The translations under genes were made by a program, and so were the position numbers. A stretch of DNA of 64,000 nucleotides, taken from Imbricaverruca yamaguchii. Taxonomy: Eukaryota > Arthropoda > Thecostraca > Neoverrucidae. The notes under the pieces are model-generated. The model saw only the letters and a list, made by a program, of their open reading frames with translations. It had not been told where the DNA came from and searched no databases. The stretch is from contig JAOTOL010001452.1 of NCBI GenBank assembly GCA_034440575.1, positions 372,001-436,000 on the forward strand. Direction: 5' to 3'. Shown piece after piece: positions 10,846-22,410 of this stretch (its first letter is position 1; every line of letters starts with the position of its first letter).

Positions 10846-11062
10846 ATCATACTGTGGCATTTGCCGGACGAACTGCTAGGTGTCCCATCTGGTGGCTGGA
10901 TCCAGTATACCATTTACGAAAGAGCGAAAGAGAGACAAAAACTGGAACACCCAAAATGACGTCAGAAAAGCACATGTCGCAAGGAAACAGCAACAGTGAT
11001 GTTACCAGGTAACAGCAACAATGATGTTACCATGCAACAATAATGGTGTTGCTACCAGATAG
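10846..11062 (+). mobile_element. Dispersed repeat D, copy 1
   Basis: The segment carries CGGACGAACTGCTAGGTGTC, CATCTGGTGGCTGGATCCAG, a GA-rich stretch, GGAACACCCAAAATG and then repeated GGTAACAGCAACAATGATGT units. The same order occurs about 1 kb downstream in the same orientation. The class is unknown; no ORF or terminal inverted repeats were seen. Confidence 0.65.
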
Positions 11063-11072
11063 CAGTGTCAGG

Positions 11073-11215
11073 CCAATGTCTCCCACCGCGGCCAATGTCT
11101 CCCACCGCGGCCAATGTCTCCCATCGTGGCCAATGTCTCCCACCGCGGCCAATGTCTCCCACCGTGGCCAATGTCTCCCACCGTGGCCAATGTCCCCCAC
11201 CGCGGCCAATGTCTC
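11073..11215 (+). repeat. 19-bp minisatellite CCAATGTCTCCCACCGCGG, about 7.5 copies
   Basis: Units are nearly identical, with CGCGG/CGTGG and TCC/CCC variation. The unique DNA after it (11216-11524) is GC-rich without a recognised gene. Confidence 0.95.
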
Positions 11216-11524
11216 GCAGTCTGCCTGAGCAGCTAGCCAGCCGGGGCGACAAGGTCGAGGCGATCGAGTCGCGTCTGCAGCCGTAGCGGCAGTGGTGACA
11301 GTCCGGCACGAGACTTCATCCGACCCGGTCCAGCCGGGTCCGGCCCGTCCCGAGCCAGGCCCGGTCGGCCCGGCACGTGCCCAGCCGCGGACGCGACCTT
11401 ACCGCCGACGTCGGACAAACCGCAAAGGCCGCGCTCGCGCACGGTGACACACCGGCGCGGTCTGAGACGACCCTGACACTGGCGGCGTCCTGACAGACGC
11501 GTCCCTGGCCCAGATGGCGCGCGG

Positions 11525-11795
11525 CCGGAGACGATCTCGGCCTCGGCGGCGCTCCTGCTGGCGACGATCCTGCTCCTGGGGCGCTCCTGACCCTGATGGA
11601 TGTCCCGCCGGAGACGATCTCGGCCTCGGCGGCGCTCCTGCTGGCGACGATCCTGCTCCTGGGGCGCTCCTGACCCTGATGGATGTCCAGCCGGAGACGA
11701 TATCGGCCTCGGGGGCGCTCCTGCTGGCGACGATCCTGCTCCCGGGGCGCTCCTGACCCTGGTGGATGTCCTGCCGGCGACGATGCTCCTGATTC
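11525..11795 (+). repeat. 83-bp minisatellite, about 3.2 copies
   Basis: ACGATCTCGGCCTCG-type starts are at 11531, 11614, 11697 and about 11780, so the period is 83 bases. Units contain a smaller internal repetition of GGCGCTCCTG. Confidence 0.9.
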
Positions 11796-11892
11796 TGGAG
11801 CTGCCTTGTCGGGCAAACAGCGAGCTCGGCGACGACGAACCCGACTCTGAACCCGGTCCGTGGTATACCTGCCGAGTGGGGTGTCTCTTCCC

Positions 11893-11962
11893 TGGCGTCA
11901 CTGAACGAAGCGGACGAACTGCAAGGTGCCCCGCCTGGTGGTCGGATCCAGAATACCGCCAC

Positions 11963-12004
<42 letters not shown>

Positions 12005-12190
12005 AGAGAGAGCAAACGTGAACACCCGAAATGCTATCAGGGACGCACATCATTCTACCAGGTAACAGTACCAGTGGCGTTACCAGGTAACAGCAACAGC
12101 GACGTTACCAGGTAGTAGTAACAATGATGTTAGCAGGTAACAGCAGTAGTGATGCTATCCGATACCAGTAACAGCGATGTTGCCAAGTGA
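11893..12190 (+). mobile_element. Dispersed repeat D, copy 2
   Basis: It matches copy 1 in order: CGGACGAACTGCAAGGTGCC, CGCCTGGTGGTCGGATCCAG, a pure (GA)n run at 11967-11999, GTGAACACCCGAAATG and then five or more diverged units of the GGTAACAGCAACAGCGACGT type. The longer GA run and longer tail array relative to copy 1 suggest expansion after insertion. Confidence 0.65.
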
Positions 12191-15100
12191 AACTTATTAC
12201 CTCTTCAGATGCACCAGAAATAAACTTAAACATGAGACACATCCCAGGTTACGTTAGTTACACTAGTAAATCTCATTCAAGTCGATGGCTAAACGCTGCG
12301 ACCTGTGAAATCGTGCTAAGTAAACAAGTCTTTGAACTAGTCTTGGGATAGTCGACTGTTCCTCTTGTTGGCTAGTGTCTGTCACTTCAGGGTCTGATTG
12401 CTGATTACCCACGGGCCCGATATCTGATATCTCAGGGATGTGAGAGGTGACACGTGCGGCACATTGGACCCCGGCAGCGGTCACGGACGTGCAAGGTGAA
12501 CACTGGACGCGCTGGACCCGGCGACGGCCATCGCTTAACCACGCGCACAACGGACGCGTCCAGCCAGGCTAAGGACGCGTCCAGCTTCGTGTCCGGCCCT
12601 GCAGCCAGCTCCCGGTCCAGTTTTATGCCGCCATTTTTTTTTGGCACGGTGGCACGGCAAGGTAGCCAGTGAATTGGCACACGTGCGTCTTGCTGCGCCT
12701 CGTCAGAATTTGCCGCGCAACCGCGTGCCATGGCCGACCTGTGCCTCAGACACAATTGCAGCAAGGATCTAGAATTGCCTTAAGCCGAACTGAACGTTAC
12801 AAGATGGAAAGTCCAACTGGTTTAGGAATGACGGTATGGAAAACCGAGAAATGCAGGTGTAGCGCTGATTTACTCATTGTGTGGAAAGTTTTGCGGCTCT
12901 TCCATTGTTTGCCTTCGCCATCGGTGAAGACGTTTTCCTCCTTCTTAAAATAGCCACTTTCCCTTTGGCGTACCTTTGCCGTGGCTTTTTGCGTGCCATC
13001 AGTCAGCTGACCGTGCCTTTCGGCGTGCCATCAGTCAGCTGGCTGTGCCGTATGCCGCGCCGTGTGAGAACGTGCCATGTGGCGTATCCAGCGCCGGTCT
13101 CTTGGAAAACAAGCGGCAACTCCAGTGTAGAACAGCGCTTCAACGCCGAGCTGGTGTCCGAGCCCGTTTCGGCACGTTCGGCGTGAACGTGCCGCACACG
13201 CTGCCGTCCGCCTGCCGGACCGCTGACGCCGTCCACTCCTGTTCCCACATCGCCAGCCTGTCTGCTCAGCCTCTGCCAGCCTGTCTACTGTCACGTCTGG
13301 TCTGGCCGGTGGCTTGTGCAGCCTGTGGTACGTCTTGACCGGCTCCTGGGTCGCCAGCGTGTCACTGGCTCTGCTGTTCCTGGCGGCGAGCTGTCCTGGT
13401 GGCCAGTCGTGTCCGGCTCCCCCACATACTTGGCGTCGCGGTGGATATAGAATTCCTTCTGCGTTTTCTATCGGATATCGGCCAGAAGTGCACCACCTGC
13501 CCTGTGTGGCTTGAACGCTGAAGCTACATTTGCGTTGTCGTATTAGGCGGTTTTCTTTGGTTTCAGTGGGTTGCACGGGATGTTCAATTTTGTCGCATTC
13601 TGTGGTGACCATTATCAGCTTTACAAATAAGTGCGTCAATCAGTTCAAGTCTCAGCCTTCACCCAGCACTAAGTTGTGTTCTATGCGCACCTGTCTGTTC
13701 CGCTCCTGCTGGCGTCCTTTGCAGACCTCATTTACCGACTGTGGCGGTCCACTGTCCGTGTCAAGCAAGCAGGCTACCTGGCACGGGAAGGTCGTAGCTA
13801 GCACGTGCGACATACGTGTCACATCCGCGACACCGTGCGACATCTGCGTTACATCTGCGACATCTGTGACAGCTGTGTCGCCAGCACAGCTGCCAGCTCT
13901 GTCGCCAGCCAGACGAGCGGAATGCTATCTCTCAGCACATGCAAAAATAACGCCGAGTGGCTCAACCAGCTTTTCTCACGTTTTTTTATGTACTAGCGAC
14001 GGCAGTTTCGGCAGTGGTCAGCCCGAAGCTCATCCGGTAAGTTCGAGGTGTTTTCTTTTGAAATTTGTTCAGCGCGACGCGGAAGACAATGGCGGCGAAT
14101 GAGCATTATCGTCCAGGAACAAAGCCGACGCGGTTGGGCGCCCAGTGCTGCCTCCAATCCACGCTACACGAGGTGCTAGCGGTTGGCGATGAACGGAAGC
14201 CGTGGATCGCCATGTTTTGGTGCCTTCAGCTTGTAGTTTAACGATGTACGCCTATGTGCCACGCGGCCGGAAATGCATAGACTTTGATGGTGCAAGTGTC
14301 GGGGCACTGCGGCCGCCGCCTTCGACTAGCGCTGGGCAGCCGTACAGTCGACGTATTACTTTCATTACTTGTTACTTTCGTGGTGGATTATTATATGTGG
14401 GGAGGGTCGTTAAGAGCTGAGTTCATCAAAGCGAGCATGCCTGCCGAGGGATTCGGATTGGGCTCTACTGCCTGCTGTGGACAAGCTCGTGTTTTGCTTT
14501 GCTTTGCTAGAGGTCGTCGCCAGTTAGGCTTGGCTGATATGAGGTAGCTGTACTTAGTGCCATGGTCTCGTTAATAACTGCATATATTTAAGTCTTGCTT
14601 TCAGTCTGCAAAATAGGTCTTGTTGCTGTTAAGTCCCTCCTAACTTGTTTAATGCGAAAATAAATTCAAACTGCTGGGTCATCTTACCTGATATCATTCG
14701 CAAAGCAACTGCAGACGGTCCATTAATTGGTTTGTGTTCGATGTTCGCACACGAAGTCCGTGCAACATGCCACTCAATTTACTAGCTCGTTGGTTCCCAA
14801 CTATCGCATGACTTTTGCCCACTTAATTATCACGAGCTCATTCGACGCAATGCAAACTATCAGTGAAGACAGTCTCTGAGAATTGACGTGAAAAAAAAGA
14901 ATGAGGTGAAAAAACATTTGTGCATATTTCGTCTTGTGCTGTCAAGAAGCATAGGATTGCAAATTTACGGACTTCGGAAGCCATCCACGTGTCAACCCCG
15001 GGTCTGTTCGCCAAAGCTTTACATGGTAGATATAATCCATACCTACTGGATTATGAAAGCTTATTTTGTTGACAAACCGATTTCGTCATATTATTAAGGA

Positions 15101-15575
15101 TTAAATACTGCGTATTCTAATCAATCAAATAATCTCAGAAGATATACCCTGTGCCTCAACAAGGTAAGAATAAATGCTACCCTCGCATAAGCCTGGACTC
15201 ACAACACGCGCCGTGTAGAACCTAGTGTGCTTTTTAGACCAGATTTGTGCCGCCGAACAGCCAAATGTGTTTGAAAAAGAGAGTCTGAACACTCATTATT
15301 TATGCAGACGTTGCAAGGACGGAACCATGCGATTTTTTTTTCATTGGCCTAGCTTACTACTTGCAGTGCGTTTGGTATATGTCCGGACACGTGTCTCCAG
15401 TTTCACCGGAACCGCTCTCTGCAATGATGGTGTTTAGGAAACGGTTACTCTAGGCAGATTGTGTCCATACGAGATCTCTAGCGGTCCTATTCTGGTGACC
15501 TGTCATACCCTAGTGATCCACCGGTCACACCATGGTGATCCGTCGTATGGCGCGCGGTCATAAGGTGAGCAGGTG
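12191..15575. other. Long unique stretch, no gene recognised
   Basis: GC content falls gradually and the part from 14640 to 15120 is AT-rich. Small repetitions occur, such as a duplicated GTGCCATCAGTCAGCTG at about 12992 and 13028 and a CACATCCGCGACA-type repeat near 13820-13880. No conserved protein, splice-flanked exon or RNA gene was recognised. Confidence 0.4.
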
Positions 15576-15790
15576 GTGCTCTCTGCCGGTCCTGCTCCGG
15601 TGGTCAGCCGGTCCTACCGTCATGATCTCTCTGTCCTGCTCCGGTGGTCAGCCGGTCCTACCGTCATGATCTCTCTGTCCTGCTCCGGTGGTCAGCCGGT
15701 CCTACCGTCGTGATCTCTCTGTCCTGCTCCGGTGGTCAGCCGGTCCTACCGTCATGATCTCTCTGTCCTGCTCCGGTGGTCAGCCGACCC
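15576..15790 (+). repeat. 44-bp minisatellite, about 5 copies
   Basis: TCATGATCTCTCTGTCCTGC starts recur at 15620, 15664, 15708 and 15752, each followed by TCCGGTGGTCAGCCGGTCCT. Upstream units are more diverged. Confidence 0.93.
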
Positions 15791-16280
15791 GGCTCGTCGG
15801 GCGGCCGGCCCGTCCCCGCCGGACACCCAGAAGCCATTTCGCCACCATCCTGGCAGCCTAATGAACATGCCACTAATTGTCGGCTACCATATGTGCTACC
15901 ATATGTGCTGCGCGCACCACCCGGCCGAGCGATTTTCACTCCATTACGCTTTTTTTTTGTCGGGCCGCCGGTTTTTTGCCGTCCGCTGACAATTTGGCTC
16001 ACTTAACCCTTTTAACCCGGGTCGGCCGGACTGGACCGTAATGTTTGTTCTTCCCTGGTCACGAACACCCTCGACCCACATCGGCACCCCACACACAGCT
16101 GAGGGGGGGGGGGGTCCCCCGATGGACGCCGCGCGACTAACCGCCACCTTATCCGTGGGTTGGGATGGGCCCCGGCGCCGAGGACGAGTTGGGGGGATAT
16201 CTCCTCCGGGAGGTACGACGTGCACGCATTGCGCGAGACTTCTGGTGATTGTCAGCTTCTAGATTACTCTGCCGTTAGGA
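15791..16280. other. GC-rich unique DNA with a 12-base G run
   Basis: ATATGTGCTACC is duplicated at about 15888-15905 and a 12-base G run lies at 16103-16114. No gene recognised. Confidence 0.35.
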
Positions 16281-16450
16281 GCGTGGATGGCCGAGTGGTT
16301 AAAGTGTTGAGCTCTGGGCACCAAAGGTCCCGGGTTCGACACTCGCGCCGACTCGGGACATTTCCAAATCCCGCGGCCCACCGGCGAAACAGTGTGGGCG
16401 ACGCCATTAGCTGTGAATGTGCATAGAGTGTGTCGTAAACCACCCAATAA
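16281..16450 (+). mobile_element. SINE family A, tRNA-derived, head and body present
   Basis: The head contains a polymerase III A box (TGGCCGAGTGGTTAA) and B box (GGTTCGACAC), as in Ser/Leu-type tRNAs, but without a proper cloverleaf. The body (GGGACATTTCC, CCCGCGGCCCACCGGCGAAA, CAGTGTGGGCG, GTGAATGTGCATA) matches the copies at 3698 and 18961. The 3' end is CCACCCAATAATA. Confidence 0.88.
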
Positions 16451-16984
16451 TATCTGCTGTTGTTACGGATATTCTGTTGCCGCACATGGTGGCAGTAGCG
16501 TTAGCCTGTGTGTAGGCTATTCGTGAATGCACTCCGCTACCTGTAGGTACCTGAAGGTGTCGTTACAGGTCATCGCCAGGTGGCCAGAATAGACTGTAGC
16601 ATAGGAATGCCATCCCCATATTGAATAATTTGGAGTTTGGACAAAGGATGATTGGACGTAAAAGGCATTTTCGCCGTATTTTAAATGCATTCAACCGTTG
16701 CGGCTATTACATCCTCGGGCAATTAGTTTTGATGAACCTACCTTGAACTGAGAACTTGTTGACATTTAAACGCTGTACAAGTTGTTTTGTCGAACTTGAA
16801 TTGATGGCCCAATTTTGTTCTCAATCAAAGAGCTTCATTCAAATAGACATTATATAGCATATTTACCATCTTAAGGAGTTCAATAATGATACTGCTTCGT
16901 CTTCGAAACATTACGAAGCTCATACTTGTGCACTGAGCACTTTTCATGTTATAAATGACCTAATCCAACGACGATCCTAGTACC
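16451..16984. other. AT-rich unique DNA, no gene recognised
   Basis: Nothing recognisable on either strand. Confidence 0.35.
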
Positions 16985-17140
16985 TTGACCCCGCACTCTT
17001 TGTAGGATAATCCACTGGTAATTATAGTAGGTTGACCATGCACTCTGTATGATAATGCACTGATCATTCTAGTGGTTTTTCCCAGTGCTCGTTGTAGGAT
17101 AATTCACTGATAATCTTGGTAGTTTGACGCAGCACACTGT
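16985..17140 (+). repeat. About 47-bp imperfect tandem repeat, 3 copies
   Basis: Each unit has a CACTCTTTGTAGGATAAT-CACTG-like core followed by TAATTATAGTAGGTTGAC; copies are well diverged. Confidence 0.75.
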
Positions 17141-18084
17141 GCGCCATACCTGCATCGTGTTTTGAGGAAGGGTGCATGCATATGTGCAATATTCCATGTG
17201 GGGTCGCACTTAGGCAAAATACTTCTTTTTATAACTTCCTTGCTCTGATATTGACGGACCAATTCATGATTGTAATATTTTAGTCACCCTGTTACTAGCT
17301 GGGTCGCATGAATTTCTTCTCCTTTCAGATTGTACTGATTTTGTATTTAATTTTAGTGCTCTACCCTTGAAGCTAACAAGCCTAAATATTTATTCTCTTC
17401 GATGGCCTCCATTTCACTACCTTCCAGTGTATATCGAAATGTCACACCTCCAGGCCATAGATATATGGCACCACACTCACCATAGGTGAAGAACATTCGC
17501 CATTTGTCATCCACAGCATTACACCCACATTACACCCATTACACCCATTGTGGCAAAACGGTGGCCATTTGTCAGCGTACTTGTCTAATACTCTACGTTC
17601 GACTGAATGTTGCTAAATGTAGCACTACTGCCCGTGTACATCCTTGCCACTTCGATGTCAGCAAAGTTAAGTGTCCTTTTTCTGAGTTTCACCCCAACGT
17701 TGTTCACAAAGACAACCACAAGCGTACCCGGAGTACCCAAGTGATGCCCCACTTTGAACAATGTCTGTCCCTGTTTCTGTTTGTCTCTCTCCCTGGTTCT
17801 CTATCGCTCTGCAGTTCCACTGAGAGAAAGTCGACATGCGCGGCCCACCCAGGCGGCCCTGCCGCGTGCACGGCGCTGCCCACCCACGCCAGCGGCCGGC
17901 TGTCGCGCGTGCGTGCGCCGGGCTGACCCAGAGCCCATTTGGTGGTTATACACTTTGATTTGATTACGGAGCCGCCGGGCCGAGCGGTGCGGGTCCGATG
18001 TACGGTGTGGTGCTGGCGGTGGCTCGTTAGTGGGGCGAGCACGGCGGCGGTGTCCAGATGTGATCTGGATCTCGCCTGCGCGCC
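17141..18084. other. Unique DNA, no gene recognised
   Basis: AT-rich to 17780, then GC-rich. ACACCCATT is repeated near 17522-17540. No conserved protein. Confidence 0.35.
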
Positions 18085-18375
18085 GGGTCTCACGCCGTCG
18101 GGGTCTCGGTCGCGCCGGGAGTCGAGCCGGGCCGCGCACGGTGGTATCGGTCGCGCCAGAAGTTGAGCCGGGTCGAGCTGTAGTTTAATGAAGAAGGCTC
18201 ACACGATGGTCTCAGCTGTACTAGGAGCAGAGCTGGGCCTCACATGGTGGTCTCAACCGCACCAGTAGTCGAGCTGAACCTCACACTGTGGCTTTGAGCC
18301 GCTCTGAGAGCAAACCTGGGCCTCAAACGGTGGTCTGAGCCGCACCAGGAGTCGATCTGAGCCTCACACCGCTGT
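18085..18375 (+). repeat. About 50-bp imperfect tandem repeat, about 6 copies
   Basis: Units share CACACGGTGGTCTGAGCCGC, then ACCAGGAGTCGAGCTG. They are diverged and vary in length. A short (GTCAGT)n tract follows at 18403-18428. Confidence 0.8.
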
Positions 18376-18504
18376 CGATCACAGTGTGAGAGTCCGAGTC
18401 ATTGTCAGTGTCAGTGTCAGTGTCAGTGCTGAGTGCACGTTAGTGTCAGTGAACTATGTTGCCGGCGGTGTTTCCGCGCGTTGCACCCGATAAGAAGTGA
18501 GGGC

Positions 18505-18870
18505 TTGGTCAATCATATTGTGGGCTGAGTCTCATGGCATTTGCGTAGCACTTCAGCGAGCGCGAGTTTTTCCTCCATAATCCGACGGATCGGCTTGAGC
18601 GATGATACTGTGGAGATTACCCTGTCTAGAAGCACCGACATTGAAGCAACGGACGTTGTGGCTTCCCCTTGATGTACTGGAAGGCTTTCACGTCCAAAAA
18701 AGGCTTGATCCGACCGAGCTTTTCTGCCTAAGTCTTATTGCACCAGGTGTACGGGTATACTGGTCTAAGCGTAACATTCTCGGCTTACCGTCGAATTGTG
18801 GGAAGTCTCTGGTGGCCCCAGCTCGAATTTCTTCAATCTGTTCATCAGCATCATCAGCCAGCTTTGGGCT
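18505..18870 (-). pseudogene. Possible relic of an LTR-type pol polyprotein
   Basis: On the minus strand, about 18840-18730 reads FPQFDGKPRMLRLDQYTRTP followed by AIRLRQK. This resembles the linker before reverse transcriptase in Gypsy-like elements, which often ends in PIRQRPYR. A second piece near 18590-18540 reads IRRIMEEKLALAEVLRK, which resembles the next block but lies some 200 bases too far away and in another frame. No DD catalytic motif is visible. The call is weak. Confidence 0.22.
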
Positions 18871-18960
18871 AGATGCCTGGGATGTCCTTCATTTTCAGAT
18901 GAAAATGACGAAATTGTCAAATGAAAATGATGAAAGTCACTCACCATCAGGCAAAGCATG

Positions 18961-19150
18961 GGGCGCGGATGGCCGACTGGTTAAGGTGTTGAGCTCAGGG
19001 TGTCAAGGGTCCTGGGTTCGACACTAGCGCCGCTCGGGACATTTCCCAATCCCGCGGCCCACCGGCGAAACAGTGTGGGCGGCGCCATCAGCCGTGAATG
19101 TGCATAAAGTACGTCGTGAACCACCCAGTAAACACACGAAGAAACAAACA
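18961..19150 (+). mobile_element. SINE family A, third copy with A-rich tail
   Basis: A box TGGCCGACTGGTTAAGG, B box GGTTCGACAC and the family body match the copy at 16281 closely. The end reads GTGAACCACCCAGTAAACAC and runs into a CAAA-like tail (AAGAAACAAACAG). Confidence 0.88.
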
Positions 19151-22009
19151 GTCAAAGAGGTATATATCAACGTTGCATAGTCACAGCAATCATGACGATT
19201 CGGGAATATTTGTTCCTCAAAAGTGGATACTCCATCTGCTTCACTTGGACCCAGCTGAATTGATTCCACTAAGCAGGTGCTGTCAGTAACATCCTCAAAA
19301 TCGGAAACGTTTTCACGTTGTTAAACAACGAAGCATTGGAAGTAAAAAATTATCCAATCGATCTGGATGCATAACGCTCTCAGAAATCTCTCAGAAATTA
19401 TTATTCTATTATCAGAGGCGAGAAAACTGGCCACCCAGTCACGTGCACATGTGACCGGTAAGATGATTCTTCCCCGAGGAGTGGGAGTAAATAATGCACT
19501 GTTTTAGTACAATTTCGCACTATATTGACCACTGCGGTGCCCTCTGAAGACGCTGCCTTGGCTTACAAGAGAAGAGAAGATAAGAAGAAGGTTGTGAAGG
19601 AAGAGAAGAGAAGAAAGGAAAGACTCAAAGAGGCACCTGACCTTTAACCCGCGTCGTCTTTCCGGTCAAATCCTCCCATCCCGTCTCGGGGGGGGGCGGT
19701 TGAAGACCCCTCTAAAATCTAAACTAAGGGTTGCACGAAAACGAAAGCGGTGTCATCGGAAAGCGCTCGACGAGTAGGGTCCGGGTCTACCCTTCACAAT
19801 AATTTCCCCCTAAAAGTGACGTCACCAGGGGGATATATTTTCACGACTTTTCACGACTTACATTATGTTTTTGACTCTGCGAAGTTCATTTTGTGGGATA
19901 TATGAAGAAACAAAATTTATTTGGAATGAGAAAAGGACAGCAAATCGACCCGGTATATTGTTTTGGCCCCCCTAAATATAATTGTTTTTTAAATTTCAAA
20001 ATTTTGAATTTTCAAGTTTTCTGAAATTTTCGTTTTCCAATCGGTAGAGCAGACCGAGAAACGTTATTGGAAGTCAACTTGACCCAAAACAAAATGCTTA
20101 CTTTAGCCAGAATCCTGTATCTAAACTACAATTTGCAAATACGCAAAATTTATATGTAGTCAAAAACGAAAACAAAAAAGGAAAATTGCACTCGTACGTT
20201 TTATTGGATCCGTAGAGATAAGCAAACGCTGAAAGTTTTATTAAAATATTTGTATCCGTTAAAGCGTGAAAACTGGTTTAACTTTTTGGAGGTAACCTCA
20301 TTTGACTATGACTAACTCGTTGACCCTAGATGACCTGACGTAAATATTTTGAATCAGCATGTCAAATTGATGTGGGAAAAGGTATGCCAAATTTGGCCGC
20401 GCTGCCGCGTGCCGTTCGTCCGCTATCCGCGAAAAATCTGAGGGGGGGGGGGTGCGGTTGAAGACCCCAGAAACGGAACTGGTTAATCCCATATGCAGTT
20501 TATTTCGTTTGATGGTGGAAAGCTCGTGCTTCCCTCATACGTGCAGGCTCTATTTTGACTGATGTGGCAGCATATTTCAAGAGCATTTGTCTAAATATCC
20601 TAGAATATGAACTAGCAAAGCAAACATGGTGAAACTTTATGGCAGATCCTTTGAAATCAGTCGAAATTCATGGCGATATAACTTAGTGGAGAATAAAGAG
20701 AAAGAAAACGGATGGGAATGGATCAAATTTGTTGAGGATGAACGCGTCCGGATTGAATAATGAACTCACTCTTCAACTTTTGTCTTTGAAACGAAAATGG
20801 AACAAAAATGCTCACATTTTCTTCTGCTACCCACCAATAACTTTACATAGTGACATGTTGGAATTAGGTGAAGCTGGGTCTTTTTAACTGTCAGAAAAAT
20901 GTGTGACGCCACTAATTAGAAACTACATTGTTGTACTCAGTCTCGTAGGCCCCTTAATGTCAAGCACGTGCAGAAGTAGTTTGAGCCGGATTCATTCCTT
21001 GTTTTATCAATTCCCAGTCATCATTAAACCTGCATGCAATCTACATCAATGGAATTACATTATAATCAAGGAGTGTGCTGATTTACTGCCAATAAACACA
21101 TTCATCAACCCACGTATTCCCAACCCACGTAAGCAGTTACCTACATACTCATGTGTATACGACACACGGCACACCCACCATTTCCTGATGGGCGTGGGCT
21201 ATCATCTTAGCAACATTAAAATTGGCTTGGATCCAGACAAGATAGCGATATAATGCGCTTCTGGGGCCGCTGGGTCGTTTTCAGCTCACAGGCATGACAA
21301 ACTACATCTTCACCCGGTTGCTGGCGATGAACTCGGCGTGCACTGTGAGAGGAGAATGCACGTTGCTGAAGTGCAAGGTTACACCAATCACCATGTCCAT
21401 CAGCATGTTCATGAACATGCCCTGTGCATGACCATGAAATCATTCATCTATTATGATCGAGCCAAACCTGGAATAGGCCTTCAATGGCTGTGAGGCGGGA
21501 TATCCACTTTGTGCCGACGTGAGGAGTTGGAAAGCACTTAGGGCTCTTGTACCAGGCTCGAGAGGCTCACCGTTAGAATAACCTTGCTCGGATTTACGTA
21601 CTCTGTGCGGGCAGCCGCCATCTTCAAAGCTTCAGCACGTGAGGAAGCAACGTCGCCCAATGCATCCGCGTTCGCATTTGGGGGATTATTCAATTCCAAC
21701 GCAAGCCGATGCTCATTGCGCTGTTGACGGCGCCTGGGCGCCGGCGCTGGGGCGGTGCCGCTGCGCCTGGCACAGGGTGCCCCGGCGATCCCACCTGGGC
21801 GCGCCACTGCTCGCGCCCTGAGACGATGACGGCGCCTGGCACAGGACGGCGCCATTTTCGCCGCCGCCGACTAACTTCGGATTTTTACGATCCGGCCTGA
21901 AAGCAGGGGGCGGCCGCGGGCCGAAAGTCAATACGGCGCCGTCTCAATAGACTCGGATATATTGCCGATCCCGCTTATTGAGCGCCGTCGACGATTGGTG
22001 GCCGGAAGC
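19151..22009. other. AT-rich unique DNA with an internal pair of direct repeats
   Basis: Between 19688 and 20470 lies an AT-rich block bounded by two copies of a G run plus GCGGTTGAAGACCCC. The rest is unique. Frames such as 20903-21253 show no family resemblance. 21700-21930 turns CpG-rich, with GGCGCCTGG and CAGGTGGG-type repetition. Confidence 0.4.
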
Positions 22010-22410
22010 CGGGAGCCGCGGCCGGCAGCCGGACTGACAGCCGGAAGCCGGGAGCCTCACTCGGCAGTCTGACTGGCAGTCGGAAGCCGGGAGCCTCACT
22101 TTCCAGTCTGACTGGCAGCCGGAAGCCGGGAGCCTCACTCGACAGTCTGTCTGGCAGCCGGAAGCCAAGAGCCGCGGCCGACAGCCGGACTGGCAGTCGG
22201 AAGCCGGGAGCCTCACTTTGCAGTCTGACTGGCAGTCGGAAGCCGGGAGCCTTACTTTGCAGTCTGACTGGCAGCCGGAAGCCGGGAGCCTCACTCGGCA
22301 GTCTGACTGGCAGCTGGAAGCCGAGAACCGCGGCCGGTAGTCTGACCGGTATCCGGAAGCCGAGAGCCTCACTCGGCAGCCTGTCTGGCAGCCGGAAGCC
22401 GGAAGCCCCT
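22010..22410 (+). repeat. 39-bp minisatellite, about 10 copies
   Basis: Units run GGAAGCCGGGAGCCTCACTC/T then CGGCAGTCTGACTGGCAG. The period is 39 bases, with variants GCCGCGGCCGACAGCCGGA at regular places that suggest a longer nested period. Confidence 0.92.

Noticed and set aside
16281..16345. Apparent tRNA gene with A and B boxes
   Set aside because: The body after the B box matches two other copies, and a cloverleaf cannot be completed; it is a SINE head. The same holds for the tRNA-like heads at 18961, 24688, 33457 (-), 44248 (-) and 50553.
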